A stretch of 64,000 bases of DNA. Origin: Gnetum montanum (taxonomy: Eukaryota; Streptophyta; Gnetopsida; Gnetales; Gnetaceae). A program made the translations under genes and the position numbers. The notes beneath the pieces were generated by a model, which was given only the letters and a program-made list of their open reading frames with translations, was not told where the DNA came from and ran no database searches. The stretch covers positions 124,001-188,000 of the forward strand of contig MNCI01004469.1 of the NCBI GenBank assembly GCA_015680685.1. The letters run 5' to 3'. This document shows, piece by piece, positions 24,290 to 35,378 of the stretch (position 1 is its first letter; every line of letters begins with the position of its first letter).

Positions 24290-24812
24290 TATACGCCCAG
24301 CGTATACGCCCANGCAGTCCCAGCGTATACGCCCAGCGTATACGCCCAAGTGTACATTCCCAGCGTATACGCTCAAATGCTCAATGTATACGCCCAACGT
24401 GTACGCTCAAATTCATAGCGTATACGCCCAATGTATATGCCCAGCATAGATGTCCAGCGTACACGCCCAGCCTACACGCCTTACATGTACGCTCAGCAGG
24501 TACACAGATGCAGACGTCCGGCATGAAACCTCCAAAGACGGCATGAAAACAGCACTACAGAGTGAGATTTGGCACAAGGCAGCAACCATCAGCGTATACA
24601 CCCAACACATCAACATATATGCCCCAGCGTATACACCCAACATCCACCAGCATATACGCCCAGTGTATATGCCAGCATCCACGACATCTATGCCCAAGTT
24701 CGCATATGCCCAGCATCCATCAGCGTATACGACTAGTGTATACGCTAGCATTCATCAGTGTATACGCCCAGCGTATACGCCCTGTGTATACGCCCTGTAT
24801 ATACGCCCACCA
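24290..24812 (+). repeat. GCGTATACGC palindrome array in element B U3
   Basis: More than 25 exact or decayed copies of the 10-bp palindrome GCGTATACGC, usually as AGCGTATACGCCC, at 12-25 bp spacing. Decay is mostly C to T or G to A at the CpGs. Apparent ORFs across it with the peptide AYTPSVYA are translations of the repeat. The 3' LTR has the same at 41110-41515. Confidence 0.85.
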
Positions 24813-24905
24813 AATGTAACATATTGTACACTTGTAAATATTATGCTTTTTCACCCGGTCAATGCACCACGTGTCTCCCAACCCGAGTCTAGCGTTAAAA
24901 CCTTG

Positions 24906-24913
24906 TATAAAAG
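24906..24913 (+). promoter_or_regulatory. TATA box of element B 5' LTR
   Basis: TTGTATAAAAGCC right after the palindrome array. The 3' LTR has the same at 41606-41613. Confidence 0.7.
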
Positions 24914-25500
24914 CCTGAATTTTTACAACACCTAGAGGGTTGTCAAAGTCCCAGAGCACACTAGAGAATAGAGACACTGAGAACTAGAGCACAAAACCTT
25001 TTATGCTAGACAACCCTGTACACTGTGCATATAGCCTCTACGTTGTGCTTATAGTGTGAACCAGTTGCAATCATCCCCGCACCCACCGGGGCTTTCGTCT
25101 GTCTTGTGTTCCACTCACAACTACATTAGACCGGTGCATTGTACTTTCATTTTGTAATGCCATTGTTACATTTTCTTCCCATAATCATTTACAGTTAGCA
25201 TTAATTGTTGTACATATTCCGTTTATGCCTGTTTACGTTTACACTCTGTTTGCATTGGTTACATTGTTTATGCTCTGTTTAAGCCCGCTATGTCGTTTAC
25301 GTATAACCCAGCGTATAGCACTTCTGTGTACGTTCGGGGAAATCCTTGTCTGATCCACGTGCAGACCACCCAAGGTGCTCTACCTTCACTCATTCTAGCT
25401 TGTCCTCAGGCAAAGGTAGGGTCTTTTCTGCACGTCCTGCAATCCCACGGTCTTTGTTTCCTTCTAGTTGGAGGCCGACGATTTCGGGCGGTACAGAAAT

Positions 25501-25516
25501 TGGCACTAGAAGGAGG
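25501..25516 (+). other. Element B primer binding site
   Basis: TGGCACTAGAAGGAGG, five bases after the LTR end, identical to element A. Confidence 0.72.
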
Positions 25517-25529
25517 CCATTTCCTAAAA

Positions 25530-26110
25530 CCTTACCTGGAAGTGTCCCAGCATTTACGCTGGCAAGCGTTTACACTACCGACCATATGCCAACTCCCTCT
25601 GAAACCTTCCCTGCATTTACGCTGTGTAATCTAAAACCTCATCTGTCAACTATCTAGCGTCTACGCTGATCAGCGTTTACGCTGCCCTATTCAAAACTCA
25701 CCCTCTTCAAGTCTTCCAGTGTGTACACTGTCAACCCTACATGGACTCTGTCTGCAGAAATCCCAGTGTCTATGCTGCTGAGTATACGCTACACGCCTTA
25801 CGCTGAAAATTTTGCTTACGCTGAAAATTTCTCTAAGGTTCTGTTTATGCTGCAAACTTGTTTACGCTCCAGTTCATTTATACCACACTTCACACACTGT
25901 AATCCTATTTTACGCTGCACCCTGACATTGTATACACTTCTCAGCATATACGCTGCACTCCTTATGCCGTAGACTTGTCTACGCTGACCCTATACGCTCC
26001 ATCCCTATACGCTGTCTATGCTATCGTGATACGCTGGATATTAAAGTGTATACGCTGCACATTACCACATAGGTTTACGCTACATTCAGCACATCAATTT
26101 CACATCCCTA
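25530..26110 (+). repeat. Element B leader array of TTTACGCTG motifs
   Basis: Untranslated leader with about 25 half-sites TACGCTG (CATTTACGCTGG, GCGTTTACGCTG, GTCTACGCTG, TATACGCTGC). Equivalent in place to the CACGCTGCAGT leader of element A. Confidence 0.75.
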
Positions 26111-26137
26111 CATCGTGTCATACCCTCAACAGGTCAT

Positions 26138-28922
26138 CATGAACCCTGTAAACACCACTGTTGCAACCGCTGAAGTCATCAACGTCGTGGGCACCATGGC
26201 CGTTCAACAACCCGTGGCACAACCCATAGTGGGGCCTCGCTAGTCCCTAAGGTTGCAAGGGAGGAACGCAACCTCTAACATTATAACCCAGGACCAGTAT
26301 AACCTCATATGTGTGAAGATACAAGCTGGTCTAGCAGTAGATTGAGCTGAAATGGAGGTGAAGAGGTAGTACGAACTCTTCTACAGGGGGGGACGTGAGT
26401 TCCTCCCTTCTCCATATGATATAATCCCTGTTCCAGAACAGTACTCAGAGCTCATCACACGACTCCTCCTACAAAGGAGCCAGTCATTGGATCAGCCTGC
26501 AGTAGATCTCCAACCGGAAGAGGAGGAAGATTTCGCCACCCAATCCGAACACGAAGAATCCTATCACACCCTCAGTCCACAAACCCATATCAACACCATG
26601 TTTCATCCAGGCACAAGGGAAGTCATGCCCCTCCAACCCCTAAAGTTCACCCAGGTGCAAGCACCTCCACCAGAAACATCCGCACTGGTTAATGTTCCTT
26701 CGGTAACTGACCTGCAATTCAGCACACTCCCTCTTGCTATCATCCCCGCTGCAGCAGCCAACCCATCCTTGCAAGCACCTCCCCTGCATAATAACATGGG
26801 AGCAACCTTCATGCCTCGAGTGATAGGGATGCCACATGTGATACCAGCATCCACGTCCGCCCACTACATCCCCCACATCCAAGTGCACGGGGCCCCTTCC
26901 ACCGCTGTAACCCAACAGGGGGTTCCTCCACAAAACGTAGCTGGGCAATGGGCAGCGATGGGTGTGCCATCACATTAACCCTCTCACCACCATGTGCAAC
27001 CCCACATGATGCCACCAGCCAACATTCCCCCAGTACATCCGCAACCGCAGCAACAACAACCTCCCACATACAATGTGCCGCCCCTGGTGCCACACACTAT
27101 AAACATCCCACAAGCACCACTATTGATTGCACAACTTTCAGCCTTTCAATCCACCATCCAATAGTCTAACCTGTACAATATACCACAACCTCAAGTTGCC
27201 ATGTCACCGAGTACCCAAGACTGGGTAGATGCTAAAAAATTAATGCAAGAACTTACTGATGAGGTAAAACACCTCAAAACGACTGCCGACGGAGAGCTGA
27301 AGGTAGTGGACTTCTACCACGATGATCCCATCAGTCCTTCCATCCCGCCTCTAACCTTGCCCAAAGTCATATCATTACCAACTCTAACTAAATATAATAG
27401 GGAGATAGACCCTAATGCACATCTCATAACGTTTAGGTTAGAATGCGCGTTACTCCAAGCATGGCCCCATGCCATTTTGTGAGTGTTCCCTATGTCCCTT
27501 GCTAGGAGGGCACTCGATTGGTACCGGGCCTTGCCAAGGAACTCTATATTTTTCTTGGAAGAGTTGTTACATCAGTTCGTGACCAGGTTCAAATATAACT
27601 TGAAACCTGAAGTGACACTGGACAGCCTCATACAGGTCAAACAAGCACCGCTTGAACTTGTACAAAAATTCATTCAGAGGTGGAGTGCTGCTCTTAATGA
27701 GCTACATGAGCCGATCCCCCAAACATATCTGCTCACAATTCTAAAAGGGGCCATTAATGACTTCTTCAAATCCAAATTGTACTATCTTAATGCGCGTAAC
27801 CTTAACCAAGCCTTTGTACAAATTAAAAACATAGAAGAGGCGACTCAAAACAGCCATGACCTTACATACTTAGCCTTTAAAAATTAACATAGTAAAAAGG
27901 GTAAAGAGAAGGCTAAAGCAACTATAGCGGAAATAGTAGAAACGCAACAACCAAACAAACCACCAGTAACCCCTACTAACTACACTAGACCTACTCCCGC
28001 GACTCCACCAAAATCATCATCATCACAGAACCCAACACAAAACCCTATGAGAAATTTTGAGAGGAAAGAACCCTCTCAATATACATCATTGCCTATGAAG
28101 CCATCCCAGCTCTTCGATCAACTCTTGAAGGCTAGGTTAATGAAGCACAAATAGTTATCCCCAACGGCCATCCAGAGACATGATCGGTTCTGTCAACTCA
28201 TTCAGAACCCAAGCTCAGCAACACCAGATGAGTCTCCAGTGCCCAAAGGCTTTAGAATGGATTGCTTCTACGACTATCATCAATGCAACGGGCATGGCAC
28301 GGATTACTGTTTCATCCTGAAGCAAGATATACAACGAATGATCGACGATGGCCAAATCACCTTCGACGAGGCCAACCCGGTCCAACCGTAGAATCAGGCT
28401 ATGGGGGTGTATAAAGACCCTCTGAACACCAAAGAGGCACCGTACATTATCAACACAATCTTCTTTGATGATGAACCTAGGACACCCAACATTAACACCG
28501 TCTCCCCTGAATATAAACAACAGACAACTAACAAATCCTTCGTAGTCCATGTTCCTCCCACTCCATTGGCATCCATGTCTCAACCAACATTCACCCCCCA
28601 AAAATCATATGTAGTGTGCATACCTCCCGATGTCACTCCCTCAAATCCACCAACCCCTCCTACTCGGTCTGCCCCTTTTGTAGTCCGAGTACCACCCACA
28701 CTCACAACAGCGGAGGTCCAACCTCCGCTAAAACCAACCCCATATGTTGTTAGGACATCTGAAATTCCTAATGATTACCAAGCCTCCACCTCACAAGCAC
28801 AAACCAAACCTAGTCCATACGTCATCAAAGTGCCCAATCAATCTTTTGCTCAACCACATCCGACTACCCAACCGCAACCGCAACCCCACCTGGCTCCATA
28901 TGTGGTAAGAATCCCAAAGTAG
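26138..28922 (+). pseudogene. Element B gag
   Basis: Starts at the ATG at 26138 (MNPVNTTVATAEVINVVG). In-frame stops near 26240, 26343, 26370 and 27480 and later TAGs break it, but frames are otherwise kept. An acidic, proline-rich N-terminus is followed at 27300-27880 by the gag core (FPMSLARRALDWYRALPRN; YYLNARNLNQAFVQIK). At 28255-28330 is the reduced zinc motif DYHQCNGHGTDYCFILKQ. At 28400-28920 an unusual proline-rich tail repeats [SP][FY]VV-x-[VI]PP about six times (SFVVHVPP, SYVVCIPP, PFVVRVPP, PYVVRIPK). Gag forms the particle around the RNA. It aligns with element A gag throughout. Confidence 0.78.
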
Positions 28923-30251
28923 CCCAAGACTCCAAGACCAGCTCGACCTCCATGCCACACACAAGAACACTTAGCAGATAGGCTTACGCATGAATGTTTG
29001 GAGAAGGAGTGTCAACGGTTGGTTCTAGGGCCACCTAAACCCAATCCACTCAATGCCATACCCATGACACCACCTAACAATCAACCGAACGCAGCCAATG
29101 AAGGTGAACCATCTAAAAAAACTGATACGTCTAAAACAACAGCTTCTAACAAAAACAATGGACCAACAAAGCATGAAATAAAACTGTTGGGGCCAATGGA
29201 CCCAGTCACCGCTGATGAAAACACACCCATCAGTAGAGACCTGACAACGACTTTAACACAAGTCACACAAGCACTCAAGCAAAATAACACTTCGCTAAGC
29301 TTGTATGACTTGATTCTTACATCCCAAACACATTGTGAAGCCTTGGTACGCATGTTCACTTCAATCCCAGTAACCGAGAACTTGCCCCCAAATGAACTAT
29401 CCATTCATGCAGTAATGTACTCGCCCCAAGGGACAACGTCCAAACCACTAAGCTTCCATAATGATAACATTAAAATAGATAAGAAAATAGGGGAGGTGAC
29501 AACAGCCCCCATGTTCATAACGATATGAACAAACCAGTTCAAGATACATAGGGTCCACATAGACGATGGAGCTACTACGAACGTGGTACCATACCCCATC
29601 GTTGAACAACTAGGGCTAACGGAGTTAATCAAACCGACTGCAACTACATGTTTAAAATCATTTAGCGGGTCACGGGTGATGGTCAAAGGCATAATAACCT
29701 TAGAATTCATAGCGGGGGACCAGTTTCCCACATCTACTAACTTCGTGGTGGTCGATGAAATGCCAGGATTCAACCTGATATTAGGAAGACCCTGGTTGGC
29801 CCAACTGAAAGCGGTCTCATCCCCCATACACCAAGAGATTCACCTACCTTACGAAGGTGGTAAAATCATCATTTATGGGGAGGCTGCTACTCCCATTATT
29901 TCATCACACACGGACATGGACCAAGGCTTAGAAGTTAAGCTCAAAGACCCTAGACAAAATGACATAAAAAAACAAAAATTGGTAAGTGCTAATCCTTCCA
30001 ACACGGAGGAAGATCCACCTAAAATAGAAAAACCTGCGCTTGACATTATACATACACCTTCTCAATTAGAAACTAACCCAAAACTCGCAACAAATACTAA
30101 ACCCTCTGAAAACACTGAGACAGAAGCCATTCCATCAGACGTCCCTTGGGCTGAATTACCATTCAATGTGATCAAGGAGACGCTAAATATAGAATCATAC
30201 CCGTTAACATGTCACCTAACATTAAAAAGAAGGAAATCAAAAAACTATTAA
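28923..30251 (+). pseudogene. Element B aspartic protease and C-terminal linker
   Basis: Continues the gag frame after a TAG at 28921. The linker (28998-29528) ends in a TGA. The protease core has VHIDDGATTNVVPYP (about 29550-29595), FSGSRVMVKG, and MPGFNLILGRPWLAQL (29758-29805), the classic active site and ILGRPWL motifs of Ty3/gypsy protease. The rest to 30251 is a charged tail ending in IPSDVPWAELPFNV, conserved in A, followed by the sense-intron donor position. Only the TGA at about 29527 separates linker and protease. Confidence 0.82.
30181..30184 (+). other. Sense intron donor position of element B, decayed
   Basis: GGAGAC|GCTAAATATAG aligns with GGGAAG|GTGAGTATA of element A. GT has become GC and the site also differs by a small indel, so it may be inactive. 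The acceptor at 36072 is intact. Confidence 0.4.
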
Positions 30252-30269
30252 AATAATATCATCACAAGA

Positions 30270-30530
30270 AGTCTGAAATGACGTTAAACTATAGCACGTC
30301 TGGAACAACGTTAAACTACAACAAATCAAAAACATTAAGCTACACTCTAAGTCCGGAATGACATTAAACTATCATGTCCACAAAGACGTAAAACTAGCCA
30401 TGATCAACAATGATCGGTCAATAGAAAAATCCACTTGTGTCATCCGAAATGTCCTTTGCCTACATTGGGGCCCGAAATGGCCTTAAACTAGTGCGAATCC
30501 GGCCTGAAATGGCCTTAAAATAGTTCATAC
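30270..30530 (+). repeat. ATGACGTTAAACTA repeats after protease, element B
   Basis: Copies at about 30279, 30308, 30359 and 30386 (AATGACGTTAAACTAT, AACGTTAAACTAC, AATGACATTAAACTAT, GACGTAAAACTAG), and GAAATGGCCTTAAACTAG near 30475 and 30510. Same place as in element A, before the 3' end of the antisense gene. Confidence 0.65.
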
Positions 30531-33500
30531 ACTTATACTTTGTTTTCCTTTTCACGTATCATTTATAATCACTCCAGTGCATTATGCTTAAAATAAAAAA
30601 GTAAACGAAAAAAATTTTACATTATCGTGTCATGCGTGCAAATAAACTCAAAATCAACAAAAATATTTTATATATGAAATGATATGCAATTACAATAGTT
30701 AACTATTTTCGACCACCTCTTTAAAATACCTCAAAATTTTCACTGTATCAATTTGAATCAGAATAGTCCCATAAAATAAAAAACTAAAAACAAAACTAAA
30801 AACTAAGCATCTGGGATGGGAGGATAGTCCCCTTTAGATCCACTAGTGTTAGGGGCCCCTGCTCCACTGGAGCCAACCTCTTGAGCATCATCACCACCTT
30901 CATCCTGAAAATACAAAATGAGACAACTAATATTAGAATAAGAGAGCGTCGAAATTTCAAACATTCTTTAGCAAATCAATTTCACAATGACAAAATACTT
31001 ACCATAGGAGATCTCCCCAAACCAAACTCCAATCGACGAAGGATTTCCTCCTCCGAAACACTAGCCCAATCTTTCTCACCAAGGCCTAGGTCGACGTTTG
31101 CCAAAGCCTTTCCCTTGTCAACAGTTGACCAGACAGGACGTTTTAGAGGAAATTCATCCACAGTAACTTCCCCAGAAGCAGTGGTAATAACCCTTTTAGG
31201 AGATTCCATCTCAACTATGATGTTCTCCACAAAAGTATCGAACGCGGAACATAATCCCAAACCCTCTACGATCATCTCAAGTTGTTGTTTCTCTATAGAA
31301 ACTTCTTTCAATGATTTCTTATAGTGGTGCTTATGATTCTTCTCATCTTGGCCCCACTTACACACCTTGGAGGAAAATTCCTTCCAATCCTGGCACTTCA
31401 AATTCAATAGATCTATCTGGGCTTTATGTTTTGCGAACCTTCGAGTTAGTGAAGCATGGCGAGTTAACAAGTTCCAATATCTATTGTACGTAATCTCGGA
31501 CATTCGCCAAGAACTATCACTTGCTAATTGGGCCAAAGCGAATTCATAACGAGCTTTGAGGTCATCGCGTTCGACTGATAACTCGGAGACTTCCTTCTCC
31601 TTTGTATGGATCTGCAATCATAGTTGTTCGATGGATCGCCTACAGGTCCACACCGACTTGGCGTTATTGACAAGGGTTTCTGCCACCTCATTATAAACCG
31701 GCCTTGGTACCTGTTCCACTTCTGGGGGTAGTGTAGGCAAACTGTCGATGCTAATTACCTTGGAAGGATCCCACCTCAACTTGGCACCTATGCGTATGAA
31801 AAGATCAAACGTTAAGACAATAGAAGCAGGGTGTGACACTCTAAAGGGGAAAACCATTTAAAAACCTTATACCTATTTCGGGGTGGACCTCCTGAATTCG
31901 TTCGACAACTTCTTCTACAATTCCAGCCACAAAATCCATCTTACTTGGCATTTCAGATCAAGTAAATGGCTCAAAGGTACAGGATGAACTAACCTCCGCG
32001 ATCCTCTCAGGGGGAACCATCTTCATCAGTATGTCTAACCGCACCGTCCTTGTCTCGCTGCCTTCGTCTAGAAAAATGAAAATATGAAAATAAAATGCTG
32101 TAGAAATGACAACTAACAGGGCAAGTTGAAATAAGATAAAAATAAAACATACCACACTCCTCGTCACCTTATGGAGGATCGCCTAAATCCAGATCCCCCT
32201 GAAGAAATCTGCAGAACATTTGTTTGACACCATCCTGGTCATCCAACGACTCAGTTTCCGTGGTGTGTTCCTTTAATTCCTCCGTTCATCTTATACACTT
32301 TACTCATGGATCCCTCACATTAGAAGCTTCCTCAGTTGTGCATTCATGTCTCTTCAGCTTTGTTTTGGCCTGGCCCATGATTTCTTTGATAACTCGCTCA
32401 GCTCTTCTTGTAGTGAGGGGCACATCATCTGGCTCTAACCCCAGACTATCGCAAGTATGAATGTAGGTACCCGATGATCCCCCGGTCGTAATAGACACAG
32501 ACTCGTCGATGCCTTCAGGTGCATCTTGGGACTTGGCTGTATCGAACAAGTGGTTGATCCACAGGAGGGATAGTTGACCCCGATCCCGTAGAATAAACTT
32601 ATTACCCACACGAACTACCAAAAACTTGGCAAAGCGACGAAGGTAACCAGCGAAAAAGGCAAAGGTGAAATGGGATTGCGCCTCGACATTCGAGCACAAT
32701 CACACTATCTCCTTATGCATGCCCGACAACAAAAATTTAGCCCAGTTATAGCGCATGCCAGTTTCCAGGATAGTCCGCATGACACGTACAACCTCAACCC
32801 CAAGAATCCATACCTGAGAAAGGGTTTTGGGGAATACACGCATCCTAATTAGGGGATACAGTTCATTTAGCTCCTCAACCTTTGCCTTCCCCTACATCGG
32901 GAATCCCTTGGCGCCCTTGGCCAGGCCCAGCCAGTCCTCCAACTCACAAACCTTATGGAGCTCTTTATGAGCTCTGTCCAAAACTACACTTATGCCATCT
33001 GCCGGTACCCCAAATAAGTTTGAAAAGAATTCTCGAAATAGATGGAAAATTACCTTAACACCCTTAATCCAGGTGCTATAATAGGATAGAGACTCATTAA
33101 AAGAATCCAAGATCCCAATCATTTCCCCTATTGATACATCAGGGCTTGGGGTCATGAAGAGCTCCATAAGGCCAGCATTGTTCAAGAATAAAATAATAGA
33201 TGGTAGAGCATGGTCATGCAACCATTTTTGAGCCTTAGTCACCTCCCTGAACGTCATTGACAGGGTTGTCTCAGTTCGCCCGATTGTGATAGGATCCCCG
33301 CCAGGAGGTGCATCAATTGCAAACGCAATGTAAGATTGTCGTATCAATATAACTCTCGGTAGTTAAAACATGTTAATACATCTAGGAAGGGTTGTCATTT
33401 ACCATCAATGATGGACTTGGATGTGCTACCTGAACCAGAGTCATGAGGGAAAACTAGCCCCTGGTCCGACCAATATTTATCCAGCCATCCATGAGCTTGG

Positions 33501-33746
33501 CACATTGCCAACGCTCTAGAGAATTGTTGGTGAAAATAGATGATATCCCCCTTTATTAGACCTAATACAGCTTTACGAAGGGTCGGACCTGCCATAAATG
33601 CCTATAGAGTAGTACGTGCTAAGGCAAGCCCATCATCCTTGATACATATTCCGTCTGCATTAACTTTAGGCCTACAAATGAACGGATGTCAAAACTGAGG
33701 CAAATGCCAAATGACGAAAAGAAGCAATAGAATTGAATGGCCCTAT

Positions 33747-34194
33747 CTGCCCACCCTGTACACTCTACCAGGAGGGTTCTGGAATAATGTGTACGCACGC
33801 ATGGCTTAAAATAAAGTATTGTCGAGGTAGTCCTGCCCTCATGGTAATCGGGCCCACACGCACGCTAATGGGCGTGTGGACCTGGGCCTGTGGGAGAACC
33901 ATCCTCATTTGTAAGTTGCCCCTTGTCGATGTCTTCCATGAAGACAACGACACCCTCCGCGGCTCCTGGCAGCATTACCTCAACTATGCTCCGTGCCAAC
34001 AATTCATCCAGGTGTGACCAGATAACTACTTCAAAGTTGTCCAATATGAAGGACAAGAATTCAGATGCACCTTCTCTGAACCAGACCTCGTTGTGGTCCA
34101 CGATTAGGTCCGGGGTAGGCTCATCCGCCTCCATGGGGGCAAACCATGTTAGCACCCCAACAAGCTCAACCACAAGGAGAAAAGGCTTAGTGTC
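33747..34194 (-). pseudogene. Exon 2: FCP1/NIF-like domain without catalytic aspartates (element B)
   Basis: Plant FCP1/NIF (HAD superfamily) proteins typically read [LV]LD[LV]NG[LV]L, then RPF..FL.FCFE.F.VGVWSS, then NTLLLDDSPYKALLNP. Here the three blocks are LLVVELVGVL, WFREGASEFLSFILDNFEVV-IWSH, and NTLF then YTLFQNPP, in the same order and spacing. The first Asp is Glu, the next Asn/Asp is Val, and the DD of the third block is gone. Element A has lost the same residues, so activity was lost before A and B split. A frameshift lies between blocks 2 and 3 in this copy. Confidence 0.65.
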
Positions 34195-34279
34195 CTTGCA
34201 AACAACCAGAGTACCAACATAAAATCAGCCATGCTTCAAAACAACACTAAAAACAAAGGTTCACATCGTAGACTGACAC

Positions 34280-34925
34280 TTAGAAAAATTTTCTAACTGT
34301 TTACGCCCGACGTATACACTGCTAAACCTAGCGTATACGCTGCCAAAATTTGTTTACGCCTAACATATATGCTACATGACCCAGCATATACGCTGACAAC
34401 TAACTGTTTACGCTGATGCCCGAACCTCTTACGCTCAGTGTATATGCTGAAGAAACCCTCAGCGTATACGCCACAGAAGTGGCCAGCGTAAATAGTCTAC
34501 GCTAGACACTGAACAAATAGTTTACGCCAGAAACATGAAAAAAAAGTCTACGCTGTATCATACTTGAAAAGACAAACTGTGTACACTCAATGTATACGTT
34601 GAAGGAACCCTCAGTGTATACGCCATCACAGCATAGATCGTCTACGCTGATGAAACAGAAAGCTTATGCTGACAAAACAGAACTTCGTGCATAGAAAACT
34701 TGTTACACTGTACAGTCTTCAGCGTATACGCTGATACAACCATCTACACTTTGTACAAGAAAAGTGATTACGCTGTGCACTGAAAACACATTACGCTATG
34801 ACAGTCTACGCTAACCTGACCTTACACTGCTAATTTACGCTCAGCGTATACGCCGAAGTCTCTACGCTAAACTTTATGCTCGGCGTATACGCCGAAACCC
34901 TCCACGAGACTATCTACGCTACGGA
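34280..34925. repeat. AGCGTATACGCTG array in intron 1 of the element B antisense gene
   Basis: About 30 exact or decayed copies of TACGCTG and of the full 12-bp palindrome AGCGTATACGCT (for example near 34330, 34455, 34720 and 34845). Same motif as the element B LTR. Lies just downstream of antisense exon 1. Confidence 0.82.
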
Positions 34926-35099
34926 ACATGCATAAGTAAAAATAACTAATAGAGGTAGAGTCAAAACCTACCTGTGTGATGATCCAGTCCATGAAGGAAT
35001 CCTTAGCTAGGGTAGACACTGCAGCATGGCTTCGCTCTCCTCTGCGAAGGTCAAGTCAGGACTCTTCCTCCCCTGCCCTTCCACCTCCTTGCCTTTGCC

Positions 35100-35345
35100 C
35101 ATCTCGACGTCTACGCTGGGATTCACAGCTTACACTGAACGTTGAAACTCTGTACGCCTACGCTTGACCTTCTACGCTTGGCGTCTATGTTGGGGTTTAG
35201 TCGGCGTCTACGCTCGGGTTTAATCGGTCGGCGTCTACGTTGGGGTTTAATCAATCGGCGTCTACGCTGGAGTTTGGGTTTATGCTTATGCTAGGTTCCG
35301 CAGTTTATGCTTACGCTCACTCAGTCGCTTATGCTCAGAATGCAA
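35100..35345. repeat. TCTACGCTGG array in the 5' leader of the element B antisense gene
   Basis: About twelve motifs (GGCGTCTACGCTGG, CTTACGCTCA) between antisense exon 1 coding and the TATA box, partly in units of about 30 bp (GGCGTCTACG...GGGTTTAATC). Confidence 0.7.
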
Positions 35346-35368
35346 TGTAATAATTGAAGCTTCCCCCC

Positions 35369-35378
35369 ATTTTTATAG
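35369..35378 (-). promoter_or_regulatory. TATA box of the element B antisense gene
   Basis: Minus strand CTATAAAAAT followed by GGGGGGAAGCTTCAA. Element A has ATTTAAAAGGGGGTTTTGAAG at the same place (43322-43329). Conservation of box and purine run between two families, with exon 1 about 370-400 bp downstream, supports a real antisense promoter. Confidence 0.62.

Larger units (their letters stand above)
24143..25495 (+). repeat. Element B 5' LTR
   Basis: 1353 bp, TGAAACACCACAAAAT to GGGCGGTACA. U3 holds two arrays of GCGTATACGCCCA (24290-24480 and 24590-24810), then TATAAAAG at 24906-24913. The 3' LTR is 126 bp shorter, mainly through fewer array units. The last 150 bp (CCTCAGGCAAAGGTAGGGT to the end) are similar to the element A LTR. 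A single N at 24313 marks a possible assembly joint in the array. Confidence 0.88.
30803..35345 (-). pseudogene. Antisense spliced accessory gene of element B (FCP1/NIF-like + transposon-protein-like + coiled coil)
   Basis: Minus-strand gene wholly inside the sense intron. Proposed exons: 1, about 35345-34972 (likely ATG 34992); 2, 34194-33747; 3, 33671-33403; 4, 33313-32153; 5, 32067-31873; 6, 31787-31003; 7, 30904-30803 with TAG stop. Intron phases 0, 2, 1, 1, 1, 0. Good sites: CACACAG|GTAGGT, GATG|GTAAATG, TGTG|GTATGT, ATAG|GTATAAG, CTATG|GTAAGT; acceptors ATTTGTAG|GCC, TTTTTCTAG|AC, TATTTTCAG|GAT. Introns 2-6 are 75-98 bp. The product is about 990 residues: FCP1/NIF-like part (VVELVGVL, FLSFILDNFEVVIWSH, TLFQNPP, DDGLALAR), a transposon-protein-like part (IKGVKVIFHLFREFFSNLFG), a conserved FHFTFAFFAGYL-type block in exon 4, a coiled coil in exon 6, and an acidic Gly/Pro tail. 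About eight in-frame stops, one exon 2 frameshift, a lost intron 2 donor and a lost intron 3 acceptor make this copy dead. Confidence 0.78.

Noticed and set aside
24224-24935. Overlapping ORFs on both strands encoding AYTPSVYA-like repeats
   Set aside because: They are translations of the GCGTATACGCCCA array in every frame, with no start context or conservation between LTRs.
26603-27093. Minus-strand ORFs opposite gag (26603-26854, 26640-26948, 26809-27093)
   Set aside because: Reverse shadows of the proline-rich gag; no splice sites or promoter as in the true antisense gene.
30881-31549. Plus-strand ORFs opposite the antisense gene (30881-31324, 31311-31493)
   Set aside because: They are shadows of the coiled-coil exon on the minus strand and show no motif.
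33747-34194. Active FCP1-type phosphatase
   Set aside because: The nucleophile Asp and the later DD pair are replaced in both copies, so catalysis is not expected.
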